A stretch of DNA of 64,000 bases from positions 91,324 through 155,323 of the forward strand of contig JAIXWX010000010.1 in the NCBI GenBank assembly GCA_027491075.1, given 5' to 3'. Source of the DNA: Flavobacteriales bacterium (GTDB lineage Bacteria; Bacteroidota; Bacteroidia; Flavobacteriales_D; Sanyastnellaceae). A program made the translations under genes and the position numbers. Below the pieces are notes generated by a model that was not told where the DNA came from, did no database searches, and saw only the letters and a program-made list of their open reading frames with translations. This document shows positions 18,115 to 27,419 of this stretch, piece after piece (position 1 is the stretch's first letter; every line of letters begins with the position of its first letter).

Positions 18115-18744
18115 TTACTTTTTCAGGATTTGAGTTACTACTTCGAATGCGTTACCTACGAAAACAACGTTATGGCTGTTCATGATATCGTATGTGTTCA
18201 CATTCGTTGCCACTTGTACTCTTGCACCTTCAAGGTTTCTTGAAGACAAGTACACATTATCGTTTCTTTCTGGGATCAAGAAGAGCGTCTTCTTGTCTGA
18301 AAGATTCAAGTTCTTTACAACTTGAGCGAACTCTTTCGTCTTTGGCGCTGCGAAAGTCATAGCATCGATCACAACGATTCCATTTTCTTTTGCTTTGTAG
18401 GCGAAAGCGGAAGCTCTTGCCAAACGTTGAGTGCTCTTGTTCACTTTAATATCATAGCTTCTTGGCTGTGGACCGAAGATGCTACCCCCTTGGCGGAAGA
18501 GTGGGTTTTTGATGCTACCCTTTCTTGATCCACCAGTACCTTTCTGCTTGTGCAGCTTTCTGGTAGAACCATGAATTTCGCCACGGTGCTTTGTCTTGTG
18601 AGTTCCTGTGCGCTGTGCTGCGAGGTAACGCTTAACGTCCAGGTAAATCGCATGATCGTTGGGCTCGATCGCGAAGATCGTATCATCCAGGTTCACTTTC
18701 GATCCTGTCTTTTGCCCTTGTATGTTCAATACTTCCAGTTGCAT
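18115..18744 (-). CDS. rplD: Ribosomal protein uL4
   Basis: uL4 (209 residues) has an internal loop that narrows the exit tunnel. The loop is visible at about residues 45-95: GTHKTKHRGEIHGSTRKLHK, QKGTGGSRKGSIKNPLFRQG. It lies 1 nt after rplC. In E. coli this protein represses its own S10 operon; no leader structure for that can be recognised here. Confidence 0.98.
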   Translation of the reverse strand: MQLEVLNIQGQKTGSKVNLDDTIFAIEPNDHAIYLDVKRYLAAQRTGTHKTKHRGEIHGSTRKLHKQKGTGGSRKGSIKNPLFRQGGSIFGPQPRSYDIKVNKSTQRLARASAFAYKAKENGIVVIDAMTFAAPKTKEFAQVVKNLNLSDKKTLFLIPERNDNVYLSSRNLEGARVQVATNVNTYDIMNSHNVVFVGNAFEVVTQILKK

Positions 18745-18745
18745 G

Positions 18746-19366
18746 TTACTTCACGATTAAAACGGTTGCACCATTGAAGCCTGGCACAGCACCTTTGATG
18801 AGTATTAGATTTTCTTCAGCAAGAACCTTCACTACCTGAAGATTTTGAACAGTTCTGCGGTCTCCACCAGTTCTTCCGGCCATGCGCATTCCAGGGAATA
18901 CACGAGATGGGTCAGAAGACGCTCCAAGCGAACCGGGAGCACGAAGACGGTTGTGCTGACCGTGAGTGCTTTCTCCTACCCCAGCGAATCCGTGGCGCTT
19001 TACAACACCTTGGAAACCTTTACCTTTGGTAGTACCAATCACGTCTACGTTTTCTCCTTCTGCAAACAAAGCTTCAAGCTTTATTTCGTCACCGAGTTTA
19101 ACGTCGCCTTCGAAACCATTGAATTCCACGAGGAATCTTTTTGGTGTTGTACCGGCTTTTTTGAAGTGACCTTGAAGAGGTTTCGAAGTATTCTTCGCTT
19201 TCTTCTCTCCGAAGGCCAACTGAACAGCTGAGTAGCCGTCCTTTTCTATGGTCTTGATCTGTGTCACCACACATGGACCAGCTTCTATCACTGTGCATGG
19301 AATGTTCTTTCCAGCGGCACTGTAGATGCTAGTCATCCCGACCTTTTTACCAATTATTCCTGGCAT
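18746..19366 (-). CDS. rplC: Ribosomal protein uL3
   Basis: uL3 (206 residues) is an early assembly protein reaching the peptidyl transferase centre. [20 protein letters not shown] and the tentacle [40 protein letters not shown] are clear. Where E. coli has the PrmB-methylated Gln150 (GSIGQNQ), this protein has GSLGASS, so that modification site is absent. rpsJ lies 24 nt upstream. Confidence 0.98.
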   Translation of the reverse strand: MPGIIGKKVGMTSIYSAAGKNIPCTVIEAGPCVVTQIKTIEKDGYSAVQLAFGEKKAKNTSKPLQGHFKKAGTTPKRFLVEFNGFEGDVKLGDEIKLEALFAEGENVDVIGTTKGKGFQGVVKRHGFAGVGESTHGQHNRLRAPGSLGASSDPSRVFPGMRMAGRTGGDRRTVQNLQVVKVLAEENLILIKGAVPGFNGATVLIVK

Positions 19367-19390
19367 GTGTTTGTGTTTTTATTAGTGGGA

Positions 19391-19696
19391 CTAAACTTTA
19401 ATTTCAACTTCAACTCCGCTCGGAAGCTCTAGCTTCATCAGGGCATCTACTGTCTTAGAAGAAGAGCTGTAGATGTCAAGAAGACGCTTATAAGAGCTGA
19501 GCTCGAACTGTTCACGTGCCTTCTTGTTTACGTGAGGCGATCGCAATACAGTGTAAATTCTTTTGTGTGTAGGAAGTGGAATAGGACCATTCACTACTGC
19601 ACCGGTTGCCTTTACAGTTTTCACAATCTTCTCAGCTGACTTGTCAACGAGGTTGTGATCGTAAGACTTTAATTTAATTCTGATCTTTTGAGCCAT
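19391..19696 (-). CDS. rpsJ: Ribosomal protein uS10
   Basis: uS10 (101 residues) is a 30S head protein; the same protein joins NusB in antitermination. [20 protein letters not shown] and [20 protein letters not shown] are diagnostic. It follows fusA by 14 nt, showing that the str and S10 blocks are joined here, with no gap for a separate promoter. Confidence 0.98.
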   Translation of the reverse strand: MAQKIRIKLKSYDHNLVDKSAEKIVKTVKATGAVVNGPIPLPTHKRIYTVLRSPHVNKKAREQFELSSYKRLLDIYSSSSKTVDALMKLELPSGVEVEIKV

Positions 19697-19710
19697 CTTG
19701 AGGATGTATA

Positions 19711-21816
19711 TTATGCGTTGGCTTTTCCTTTAACTTTTGCAATTACAGCTTCTGCTACGTTTGATGGAGCGGGAGAGAAATTGCTGAATTCCATTGTTGA
19801 CGTGGCACGCCCAGAGGTAATGGTGCGAAGGTCAGTCACATATCCAAACATTTCAGAAAGTGGAACTTTACCTGAGATAACGGTAGCACCGTTTCTCTCT
19901 GAGGTACCTTCAATCATACCGCGGCGCTTATTCAAGTCACCGATTACGTCACCCATATTTTCCGCTGGAGTTACTACTTCCAACTTCATGATAGGCTCGA
20001 GGAGAATAGGCTTACACTTCGGCATTGCTTCACGGTAGGCCATCTTCGCGCAGAGTTCGAAAGAGAGTGCATCCGAGTCAACCGCGTGGAAAGATCCATC
20101 GTTGAGTTCGATCTTCAAAGAGTCTACAGGATAACCTGCAAGAACTCCGTTGTGCATTGCTTCTTTGAATCCTTTCTCGATTGCTGGGATAAATTCACGA
20201 GGAATGTTACCACCTTTGATATTGTTTACGAAAACAAGACCTGGCTTTTCTTCGTCGTTGTTTGGACCGATATTGATAACGATATCAGCGAACTTACCAC
20301 GACCACCAGATTGCTTCTTATACACTTCTCTGTGGTTAGTGTTCGTAGTGATCGTCTCTTTGTAAGAAACCTGTGGCGCACCTTGGTTACACTCCACTTT
20401 AAATTCGCGGCGTAGACGATCTACAATGATTTCCAAGTGCAACTCACCCATTCCGCTGATGATGGTCTGACCAGAATCCTCGTCTGTACGAACACGGAAC
20501 GTTGGATCCTCTTCTGCCAACTTGGCCAGAGCCATACCCATCTTATCAGAGTCAGCTTGAGTCTTAGGTTCTACTGCAATACCGATAACTGGATCAGGGA
20601 AGTTCATTGCTTCGAGAACGATTGGGTTCTTCTCGTCGCAAAGTGTATCACCTGTTTTGATATCCTTGAACCCAACTACTGCACCGATATCACCGGCTAC
20701 TAGACGCTCAATTGGGTTTTGCTTATTTGCGTGCATTTGGAAGATACGGGAGATACGCTCCTTATTTCCGCTGCGGCTATTGAATACATAAGAACCTGCT
20801 TCAAGCACACCGCTATATGCGCGGGTGAAAGCTAGACGACCTACGAATGGGTCAGTGGCAATCTTGAATGCCAAACCAGCAAACGGGTCATTAAAGTCAG
20901 GCTTACGAACTACTTCATTACCTGTGTTTGGATCCGTTCCAGTAATATTGTCCTTATCCAATGGGCTAGGCAACAATTCCATCACCAAATCCAACATGGT
21001 CTGCACACCCTTATTCTTAAATGAAGATCCACAAACCATTGGAACGATTTTCATATCGAGACAAGCCTTGCGAAGTGCATCGAGGATTTCGCGCTCGGTG
21101 ATCGAGTTTGGATCATCGAAGAACTTCATCATCAAATTGTCATCGTATTCAGATACAGCCTCGAGAAGCTTTTCGCGGTACTCAAGTGCTTCGTCCATCA
21201 TATCCGCTGGAATATCTACCACTTCATAGGTCATCCCTTTGTCGTGCTCATTCCAGATCATTCCACGGAAGTTGATCAAATCAACCACCCCTTTGAAATC
21301 ATCTTCAGCGCCGATTGGCAATTGCAAAGGCACTGCATTGGACTTCAACATATCCTTCACCTGCTGTACTACCTTTAGGAAGTCAGCACCTTGACGGTCC
21401 ATTTTGTTAACGAAACCGATACGTGTTACGCTGTAGTTATCAGCCAAACGCCAGTTGGTTTCAGACTGTGGTTCCACACCATCCACTGCGCTAAACAAGA
21501 ACACCAGACCATCCAATACTCTCAAGGAGCGGTTTACCTCTACGGTAAAGTCCACGTGACCTGGGGTATCGATGATATTTACTTGGTACTTATTATTTCT
21601 GTAGTTCCAGAAAACGGTAGTCGCTGCCGAAGTGATGGTAATACCTCTCTCCTGCTCTTGCGCCATCCAGTCCATGGTAGCGGCACCATCGTGTACCTCA
21701 CCAATTTTGTGGTTCACACCCGAGTAGTAAAGAATACGCTCTGTGGTCGTAGTCTTACCTGCATCGATGTGAGCAGCAATTCCTATATTTCTTGTATATC
21801 TTAAGTCGCGTGACAT
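19711..21816 (-). CDS. fusA: Elongation factor G
   Basis: EF-G (701 residues) is the GTPase that drives translocation. The G domain has [15 protein letters not shown] (P loop), [11 protein letters not shown] (switch I), DTPGHVDF and NKMDRQGAD. Domain IV includes [11 protein letters not shown] and the tip loop near residues 500-510, with the EF-G C-terminal fold thereafter ([20 protein letters not shown]). tuf is not adjacent; rpsJ follows directly, so the str operon lacks tuf as is usual in this phylum. Confidence 0.98.
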   Translation of the reverse strand: MSRDLRYTRNIGIAAHIDAGKTTTTERILYYSGVNHKIGEVHDGAATMDWMAQEQERGITITSAATTVFWNYRNNKYQVNIIDTPGHVDFTVEVNRSLRVLDGLVFLFSAVDGVEPQSETNWRLADNYSVTRIGFVNKMDRQGADFLKVVQQVKDMLKSNAVPLQLPIGAEDDFKGVVDLINFRGMIWNEHDKGMTYEVVDIPADMMDEALEYREKLLEAVSEYDDNLMMKFFDDPNSITEREILDALRKACLDMKIVPMVCGSSFKNKGVQTMLDLVMELLPSPLDKDNITGTDPNTGNEVVRKPDFNDPFAGLAFKIATDPFVGRLAFTRAYSGVLEAGSYVFNSRSGNKERISRIFQMHANKQNPIERLVAGDIGAVVGFKDIKTGDTLCDEKNPIVLEAMNFPDPVIGIAVEPKTQADSDKMGMALAKLAEEDPTFRVRTDEDSGQTIISGMGELHLEIIVDRLRREFKVECNQGAPQVSYKETITTNTNHREVYKKQSGGRGKFADIVINIGPNNDEEKPGLVFVNNIKGGNIPREFIPAIEKGFKEAMHNGVLAGYPVDSLKIELNDGSFHAVDSDALSFELCAKMAYREAMPKCKPILLEPIMKLEVVTPAENMGDVIGDLNKRRGMIEGTSERNGATVISGKVPLSEMFGYVTDLRTITSGRATSTMEFSNFSPAPSNVAEAVIAKVKGKANA

Positions 21817-21840
21817 TTCTTCTTTTTTTTCAATTAGCTA

Positions 21841-22308
21841 TTAGAAGCGGAAGTGAGAGAAAGCTTTGTTCGCTTCGGCCATGCGGTGAACGTCTTCCTT
21901 CTTTTTGTAGGCAGCGCCTTCCCCTTTTGAGGCGGCGATTATTTCACCAGCTAGTTTCTCAGGCATGCTCTTTTCATTTCTGCCGCGAGCATATCCGATC
22001 AACCACTTCATTGCCATTGAGTTTCTACGTTCTTCACGAATTGGAGATGGGATTTGGAAAGTAGCTCCACCCACACGACGGCTTCTTACCTCTACGGCTG
22101 GGGTTACGTTTTCCAATGCTTTTCTCCAAATTTCCAAACCATCTTCGTTGGTTTTTGAAGCTACCTTTTCGATAGCGTCATAGAAAATTGAAAACGCCAC
22201 TCCTTTTTTACCTTGAAGCATCAAGTTGTTTACAAACTTTGTTACAACGACATCGTTGAACTTTGGGTCTGGTAGGACGGCAATTTTTTTGGCCTTTCTT
22301 CTTCTCAT
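21841..22308 (-). CDS. rpsG: Ribosomal protein uS7
   Basis: uS7 (155 residues) organises the 30S head at the E site. [35 protein letters not shown] and [20 protein letters not shown] are family motifs. It sits 20 nt after rpsL and 24 nt before fusA. Confidence 0.98.
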   Translation of the reverse strand: MRRRKAKKIAVLPDPKFNDVVVTKFVNNLMLQGKKGVAFSIFYDAIEKVASKTNEDGLEIWRKALENVTPAVEVRSRRVGGATFQIPSPIREERRNSMAMKWLIGYARGRNEKSMPEKLAGEIIAASKGEGAAYKKKEDVHRMAEANKAFSHFRF

Positions 22309-22328
22309 GATCTATTTATTGAAAGGTA

Positions 22329-22709
22329 TTATTTCTTGTCTTTTGGACGTTTTGTTCCATACTTTGAACGGCGCTGACCGCGACCGTTAACACCTGCAGT
22401 GTCCAAAGCACCACGCACGATGTGATAACGCACACCTGGCAGGTCCTTCACACGACCACCACGAACCAACACAATGCTGTGCTCTTGGAGGTTGTGACCT
22501 TCACCACCGATGTAGGCGATAATTTCGAATCCGTTTGTAAGACGAACTTTCGCAACTTTTCTAAGTGCTGAGTTCGGCTTCTTTGGAGTAGTAGTATATA
22601 CCTTAGTACATACCCCTCTGCGCTGTGGGCAAGAGGTCAAGGCGGCAGACTTACTTCTGTAAGTTTTCGGCTCGCGTCCTTTTCTTATTAACTGTTGAAC
22701 TGTTGGCAT
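22329..22709 (-). CDS. rpsL: Ribosomal protein uS12
   Basis: uS12 (126 residues) acts at the decoding centre. [20 protein letters not shown] and [20 protein letters not shown] are present. Both lysines whose replacement gives streptomycin resistance (in PKKPNS and GGRVKDLPG) are Lys here, the sensitive wild-type state. It is the first gene of the minus-strand ribosomal run, with a 62-nt leader behind a consensus promoter. Confidence 0.98.
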   Translation of the reverse strand: MPTVQQLIRKGREPKTYRSKSAALTSCPQRRGVCTKVYTTTPKKPNSALRKVAKVRLTNGFEIIAYIGGEGHNLQEHSIVLVRGGRVKDLPGVRYHIVRGALDTAGVNGRGQRRSKYGTKRPKDKK

Positions 22710-22771
22710 TATTCTAAGTTCCTTTTTTTCACGTTCTTCCGCTCGAGTGATCTCGGCCTAAAAACGGGCTG

Positions 22772-22801
22772 CAAATGTACTCACGATTTTCATTCGTGCA
22801 A
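22772..22801 (-). promoter_or_regulatory. Main promoter of the rpsL-to-rplQ run
   Basis: On the minus strand TTG (22801-22799) is followed by 19 nt and TACATTTG (22779-22772), an exact Bacteroidota promoter. The predicted start near 22766 gives a leader of about 57 nt. No equally good promoter is seen inside the following 18 kb of closely spaced genes. Confidence 0.75.
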
Positions 22802-23245
22802 GCCCAAGATTGAAAATATTCGTAACAATTTAAAATTTCTAATTAATATAATCATTATCAGTTAAATAAGTATCACTCATTTGCTGTTTTCCATGATATC
22901 AACAAAGTGAGGTCTCAACAGAAGATCATCAATCGTGTAGTTCTGTCCTTATCACTTAATATATTGATTATTATTAATTTAAATGCTCATTAAAAGACTA
23001 CTTATCCCCCAAACTGGATTAAATATGAAGCCACAAGTTCGATGTGTTAAATCTAGTATTTTTCGATTGATTTTTTCAATGTCGTAAAAATACTTATAAT
23101 TTACATCTATATTTATGCCATATAAAGTCCAATGGTTGTAGCAATAAAATGCTCAAAAACCCGTTCGAGGGAATTTTTTATAGAACTAGGGAATTCACTC
23201 AATGAAGTGATTTTCAAAAGAAACTAGCATTCAAGACCGAAAATG
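22802..23245. other. AT-rich intergenic stretch without a recognisable gene
   Basis: About 440 bp are strongly AT-rich, with many A/T runs, no ORF of note on either strand, no tRNA-like fold and no clear repeat apart from short hairpins at its left end near 23200-23248. It separates the rpsL promoter from the 3' end of the aminotransferase gene. Confidence 0.6.
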
Positions 23246-23248
23246 CTA
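23225..23248 (-). terminator. Weak hairpin at the end of the aminotransferase gene
   Basis: TAGCATT and AATGCTA form a 7-bp stem with a 10-nt loop that begins at the stop codon. The following minus-strand sequence is only moderately T-rich (GTTTCTTTTG), so termination is uncertain. Confidence 0.35.
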
Positions 23249-24376
23249 AGCCTTACAAAACTCCTTTACGCACGACACAATCCACTCGAGCTGCTCATTG
23301 GTGAGCTCAGTGTGCATCGGTAAGGAGATTACTCGTTTGCACAGTTCCTCTGTTACAGGGAAATCGCCTTCCTTATAGCGCGGATCTGTATACGCTTTTT
23401 GCAAGTGAAGTGGAACAGGATAATACACCATAGCAGGAATGCCTTTAGAAGAAAGAAACTCTTGCATGGCAAAACGATCCAAGCCATCCGTAATTAAAGT
23501 ATACTGATGAAATACATGCGTGCTGTTCTTGGCTCTTTCAGGAGTATTCAGCTTTGCTTCATCCGCGAAAGCCTCGTCATAGAAACGTGCGGCTTCATTT
23601 CTTGCAGCCGAATATTCATTCAGTTTTCTTAGCTTCACTCTCAAAATTGCCGCTTGAATGCTATCCAATCTGGAGTTTACTCCTACTACATCATGATAAT
23701 ATCTCACTGTTTGACCATGATTTGCGATCATTCGCATCTTAGCAGCCAAATCATCATTGTTGGTAAACAATGCGCCCCCGTCTCCATAACAACCCAAATT
23801 CTTCGATGGGAAGAAACTTGTAGCACCTATATCGCCTATTGTACCAGCACTTGCAGAAGAACCATTGCTGAAGGAATACTTTGCACCTATAGCTTGTGCG
23901 GTATCTTCAATAACGAATAGATGATGCCTTCTCGCGATTTCCATAATGGGTTCCATGTCTGCACATTGCCCGAAAAGATGAACAGGTACAATCGCTTTGG
24001 TGCGAGGAGTAATGGCTTTTTCTACAGCCAAAGGATCAATGTTAAAGGTATCGGGGTGAACATCGACAAGTACCGGCTTGAGTTGTAGCAGGGCAATCAC
24101 CTCAGCAGTGGCAACATAAGTAAAACTTGCAGTAATTACCTCATCACCTGGCTGAAGATCTAAAGCCATCATGGCTATTTGCAATGCATCCGTTCCATTG
24201 GCACATGGGATCACATGTTTTACGTTCAAATAGTTTTCCAGTTCCTCTTGAAACGCCTTCACTTCTGGTCCGTTGATAAAGGCACTAGACCTAATAACGT
24301 CAAGCACCGCGCTATCAATCTCACTTTGGATATTCTCATATTGACTTTTCAAGTCAACCATTTGTATGGCTTTCAT
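23246..24376 (-). CDS. DegT/DnrJ/EryC1/StrS family PLP-dependent sugar aminotransferase
   Basis: The 376-residue fold-type I aminotransferase most resembles enzymes that aminate nucleotide-linked keto sugars for surface polysaccharides (WbpE/QdtB type). Visible landmarks are ANGTDALQIAMMAL (cofactor phosphate loop), EDTAQAIGAKY (Asp that contacts the PLP ring nitrogen), TSFFPSKNLGCYGDGGAL with the Schiff-base Lys near residue 200, and YYPVPLHLQKAY near the C-terminus. The exact sugar cannot be named from sequence. It is transcribed divergently from the outer-membrane protein gene and stands alone, without sugar dehydratase genes nearby. Confidence 0.92.
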   Translation of the reverse strand: MKAIQMVDLKSQYENIQSEIDSAVLDVIRSSAFINGPEVKAFQEELENYLNVKHVIPCANGTDALQIAMMALDLQPGDEVITASFTYVATAEVIALLQLKPVLVDVHPDTFNIDPLAVEKAITPRTKAIVPVHLFGQCADMEPIMEIARRHHLFVIEDTAQAIGAKYSFSNGSSASAGTIGDIGATSFFPSKNLGCYGDGGALFTNNDDLAAKMRMIANHGQTVRYYHDVVGVNSRLDSIQAAILRVKLRKLNEYSAARNEAARFYDEAFADEAKLNTPERAKNSTHVFHQYTLITDGLDRFAMQEFLSSKGIPAMVYYPVPLHLQKAYTDPRYKEGDFPVTEELCKRVISLPMHTELTNEQLEWIVSCVKEFCKA

Positions 24377-24399
24377 AAGCTGAAAAATTTAACCGGGCT

Positions 24400-24407
24400 C
24401 AAATGTA
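24400..24407 (-). promoter_or_regulatory. -7 element of the aminotransferase gene
   Basis: TACATTTG on the minus strand is an exact -7 match. The start would be near 24394, with an 18-nt leader to the ATG at 24376. Confidence 0.55.
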
Positions 24408-24411
24408 GGGT

Positions 24412-24419
24412 TATATTTG
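24412..24419 (+). promoter_or_regulatory. -7 element of the outer-membrane protein gene
   Basis: TATATTTG lies only 4 nt before the ATG at 24424, so the message would be leaderless or nearly so. It is 4 bp from the divergent -7 element, so the two promoters probably compete. Confidence 0.5.
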
Positions 24420-24423
24420 TAAT

Positions 24424-25173
24424 ATGAAATACTGGATTTTCATCCTTTTTGCACTTCAAAATTTTATCGGGAAAGCTCAATTTCAAGTGAGGGATTCTGC
24501 ACTTTTTGACCCACATATTTCTTTGAGTTTTGGCTATCAAACTCCCGCAGGAGATTTGGCCAATCGCTTTGGAAACAATGGAAGCGTTGGTTTGGGTTTT
24601 CACATTAAAAGCAAAAAGAATTGGTATTACGGATTGCAAGGTTCTTACCTCTTTGGCAACCGTGTAACGGAACCGGGTCTGCTTTCCAATTTATACACGG
24701 AACGCGGAGAGATATTGGATAATCAAGGACAAATAGCCACTGTATTCATTCAACAACGCGGTTGGTGTTTGACTGCCAATGGGGGTAAACTATTCAATAT
24801 TTGGGCTCCCAATCCCAACTCTGGAATTCTGGTAATGGGTGGTCTTGGGTTCATGCAACACAAAATTCGTATTGAACATCAAGAACATGAAATCCGCTTC
24901 TTGGATGGAGACTATGAAAAGGGATATGATCGGCTTACTAATGGCATCACCGCTTATCAATTTGCTGGTTATTTTTTGATGAGCAACAATCGTCTCATAA
25001 ATTTTTATGCTGGTGTAGAAAGCTTTCAAGGTTTTACTCGCGGAAGAAGGGATCTCAATTTTGACACCGGTGTAATCGATAATGCACCAAGAATGGACAT
25101 TCTATTGGGACTTCGTATAGGCTGGGTATTGCATCTTTATGAGCGCGCACCCGATCAATATTATTATAATTGA
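24424..25173 (+). CDS. Predicted outer-membrane beta-barrel protein
   Basis: The 249-residue protein starts with a signal peptide (MKYWIFILFALQNFIGKAQ) and continues with alternating hydrophobic and polar strands containing many Gly and aromatic residues: ISLSFGYQTPAGDLANRFG, GLGFHIKSKKNWYYGLQGSY, GGLGFMQHKIRIEH. This pattern, and the C-terminal strand ILLGLRIGWVLHLY, point to an 8- to 10-strand barrel. Similar proteins are found upstream of waaA in other Bacteroidota genomes, as far as I recall. No specific function is known. waaA begins 4 nt after the stop if its GTG start is used, so the two are probably co-transcribed. Confidence 0.75.
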   Translation: MKYWIFILFALQNFIGKAQFQVRDSALFDPHISLSFGYQTPAGDLANRFGNNGSVGLGFHIKSKKNWYYGLQGSYLFGNRVTEPGLLSNLYTERGEILDNQGQIATVFIQQRGWCLTANGGKLFNIWAPNPNSGILVMGGLGFMQHKIRIEHQEHEIRFLDGDYEKGYDRLTNGITAYQFAGYFLMSNNRLINFYAGVESFQGFTRGRRDLNFDTGVIDNAPRMDILLGLRIGWVLHLYERAPDQYYYN

Positions 25174-25177
25174 TCTC

Positions 25178-26410
25178 GTGAATCAATTTTTATATAATAC
25201 CTCCATTTTAGTTTATCGCTGGATCGTTGGCTTTCTTTCGCCATTTTCGGATAAGGCCAAAAAAGCGCATGAAGGTAGAAAGCAATGGAGGCAAAAACTA
25301 ACCGCTTGGCGCAATCAACACACCGGTGAATTGGTATGGTTTCATTGTGCATCTCTAGGAGAATTTGAGCAGGGTCGCCCTTTGATCGAAGCCATAAAAA
25401 AGACGCATCCTACTTGGAAAATTCTCCTTACTTTTTTTTCCCCAAGCGGATACGAAATCAGAAAGAACTACAGCGAGGTGGACGGAGTTTTTTACTTGCC
25501 TTTTGATACACCACGAGCCTCGGCCGACTTTGTATCTATCCTTCGACCAGACAAAGTCATTTTTGTAAAGTATGAATTTTGGGTAAATTTCTTCAACACG
25601 CTCAGAGCACAGAACATCCCGCTTTATATGATCAGTGTTATCTTTCGAGAAGATCAGCGCTTCTTTAAAATCAATAAGAATTTTTGGAAGAAAACACTGG
25701 ATTGCGTTGAATTTTATTTTCTACAAAATGAGAAGTCATTGGCTCTATTGAGAACAGTGAGTGATCGTCCTGCCTTGGTTACTGGAGACACTCGATTTGA
25801 TCGAGTATTGCAGATTTCAAGAAATGCCAGCAGCTTTGATCAAATAGAGAAATTCATTCAATCGCGTTCATGTGTAATTGTTGGCTCTGCTTATGTTTTC
25901 GAAGATCGTATTATACAACAGGTCATGCCTCAAGAAACAGACTGTTGTTTCATTATCGCACCTCATGAAATAAACGAAGAGCGGATTCATCAGATAGAAA
26001 AGAGATTTTCTAAAGATGCAATACGCTATAGCCGATGGAACGGCAGCAAAACAAGCGCAAGAGTTTTGATTTTAGACACTATGGGCATGCTTTCTTCAGT
26101 ATATCAATACGGAGAAATTGCGTTGATTGGCGGGGGATTCGGAAAGGGCATACACAATACTCTTGAAGCTGCTGTTTATGGAATTCCACTGATCTTTGGA
26201 CCGAACTACGAGAAGTTTGAAGAGGCGAAACTTTTATTGAAATCAGGAGGAGCTAAAACGGTGAACTCAGAGGAGGCTGCCAGCTCGCAGTTACTATTTT
26301 GGTTGAAAGAGAAAAGCAAGCGAGAGCTTGCGGGAAAAGCTGCATTGGAGGTAGTAGAGACAGGCGCAGGGAGTGTGGCCAAGATTCTCAAAACCCTTGT
26401 GAATCAATAA
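25178..26410 (+). CDS. waaA: 3-deoxy-D-manno-octulosonic acid (Kdo) transferase
   Basis: WaaA (410 residues from the GTG at 25178) adds Kdo to lipid A at the inner leaflet of the cytoplasmic membrane. The N-terminal anchor FLYNTSILVYRWIVGFLSPF, the motif FHCASLGEFEQGRPLIEAIK with the catalytic Glu, and the GT-B donor site GGGFGKGIHNTLEAAVYGIP are clear. An ATG at 25139 would add 13 residues (MSAHPINIIIIDL) and overlap the upstream gene by 35 nt; the GTG fits the family start (NQFLYN) and has normal spacing, so I prefer it. Confidence 0.93.
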   Translation: MNQFLYNTSILVYRWIVGFLSPFSDKAKKAHEGRKQWRQKLTAWRNQHTGELVWFHCASLGEFEQGRPLIEAIKKTHPTWKILLTFFSPSGYEIRKNYSEVDGVFYLPFDTPRASADFVSILRPDKVIFVKYEFWVNFFNTLRAQNIPLYMISVIFREDQRFFKINKNFWKKTLDCVEFYFLQNEKSLALLRTVSDRPALVTGDTRFDRVLQISRNASSFDQIEKFIQSRSCVIVGSAYVFEDRIIQQVMPQETDCCFIIAPHEINEERIHQIEKRFSKDAIRYSRWNGSKTSARVLILDTMGMLSSVYQYGEIALIGGGFGKGIHNTLEAAVYGIPLIFGPNYEKFEEAKLLLKSGGAKTVNSEEAASSQLLFWLKEKSKRELAGKAALEVVETGAGSVAKILKTLVNQ

Positions 26411-26444
26411 AGAAAAAGGATTTTTACTTTTTCCAATAAAAAAA

Positions 26445-26475
26445 TTTGACAAGAAAGATATCCGTTATACATTTG
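26445..26475 (+). promoter_or_regulatory. Promoter of the tRNA-Gly gene
   Basis: TTTG (26445-26448), 19 nt, then TACATTTG (26468-26475): an exact consensus promoter 22 nt upstream of the mature tRNA. Confidence 0.75.
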
Positions 26476-26497
26476 CGCTCCTCAAAAAGGAGAACAA

Positions 26498-26571
<74 letters not shown>

Positions 26572-26574
26572 GAC

Positions 26575-26604
26575 AATCCCGGTCTATGTAGATCGGGATT
26601 TTTT
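26575..26604 (+). terminator. Hairpin terminator between the two tRNA genes
   Basis: AATCCCGGTC and GATCGGGATT form a stem with a 6-nt loop, followed by six T. It would separate the tRNA-Gly and tRNA-Leu transcripts or allow partial read-through. Confidence 0.75.
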
Positions 26605-26618
26605 GTAAAGTGTCTGAT

Positions 26619-26704
26619 GCCCTGGTGGTGGAATCGGTAGACACGCAGGACTTAAAATCCTGTGGCCAGTAACGGCTGTGCGGGTTCAAGTCCCGCCCGG
26701 GGTA
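26619..26704 (+). tRNA. tRNA-Leu (TAA)
   Basis: An 86-nt class II tRNA with a long variable arm. The acceptor stem GCCCTGG pairs with CCGGGGT (two G-T pairs); the anticodon stem CAGGA/TCCTG carries the loop CTTAAAA with anticodon TAA at 26653-26655; the T arm contains GTTCAAGTC. CCA is not encoded. Confidence 0.96.
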
Positions 26705-26705
26705 C

Positions 26706-26747
26706 AAAACCGGTCTGATCTTCGAAAGAAGAAAAGACCGGTTTTTT
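26706..26747 (+). terminator. Terminator after tRNA-Leu
   Basis: AAAACCGGTCT and AGACCGGTTTT form an 11-bp stem with an A/G-rich loop, ending in six T. It begins 2 nt after the tRNA. Confidence 0.85.
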
Positions 26748-26795
26748 GTTTTCTCGATGAGGAAAAGAGTCTAAAGATGGCTCAAGTTAAAGTTC

Positions 26796-27419
26796 TCAGC
26801 TATGATGAGAAACCAGAGAAAAAACAAAACTCATTTCCCTAGCGATTTGTCTGCATCTTTCATCATAAATCTGGTCCTGTTGAGGAGTATTATCCGCAAT
26901 CTTAGGATCCTCGTAAGTGGTACCAATGCGCTGCTCAACTCCAGGTATGAAAGGGCAGTTCTCTTCCGCATCGCTACAAGTCATGATTGCAGCAAAATGA
27001 TGTTGAGGATTGGAAGGGTCGTTATAGACCTTTGAAAAGCACATCAAGGGCGATCTTTCTTTGTTGTACCAAACCTCGTATATAGGATTGCTTTCCTGAG
27101 ATGTTTTCAGGACCTCTAGCCCCGCCCTTCTTAGGGATTCAATAGCATTGGGGTGAAAGGCAGTAGCTTCTGTTCCTCCGCTGTAGGTGTGTATATTCTT
27201 TAAATCAAAATAATCTGCAGCAACCGCAGCCCATACTTGACCAAAATGACTTCTGCGAGAGTTGTGTGTACAAATAAACACCAAATGCACCTCCCCTGCT
27301 TCCTCATGTTTTTTTAAGACATAACTTGCTATATTCCTAAGAATGACTTTTCGGTCGTCTGGTATGAGAGGAAACTCAGCGGTAAGACTTTGCATAAATG
27401 ATGCGACAACTTCCATCAT
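26796..27419 (-). CDS. Low-molecular-weight tyrosine phosphatase fold, arsenate-reductase-like
   Basis: The 207-residue protein has an N-terminal helical extension (about 45 residues) and then an LMW-PTP fold. The CX5R loop is CTHNSRRS at about residue 50, with the P-loop strand VHLVFI before it. CSDAEENCPFIPGVEQRI near residue 150 holds the second pair of Cys and resembles the MTVCGDADENCP region of ArsC-type reductases. I infer arsenate reduction to arsenite from these Cys and from its place at the end of arsR-DUF6428-channel-this gene. The ATG overlaps the channel stop by 4 nt. Other reductants or a true phosphatase role cannot be excluded. Confidence 0.82.
   Translation of the reverse strand: MMEVVASFMQSLTAEFPLIPDDRKVILRNIASYVLKKHEEAGEVHLVFICTHNSRRSHFGQVWAAVAADYFDLKNIHTYSGGTEATAFHPNAIESLRRAGLEVLKTSQESNPIYEVWYNKERSPLMCFSKVYNDPSNPQHHFAAIMTCSDAEENCPFIPGVEQRIGTTYEDPKIADNTPQQDQIYDERCRQIAREMSFVFSLVSHHS

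Noticed and set aside
22900..23100. Possible replication origin in the AT-rich gap
   Set aside because: Only one loose TTATCCCC-like match was seen; no cluster of DnaA boxes, no dnaA or dnaN nearby.
25139..25177. ATG start of waaA overlapping the upstream gene by 35 nt
   Set aside because: The added residues are not found in relatives and the GTG at 25178 has normal spacing; the choice is not proven.
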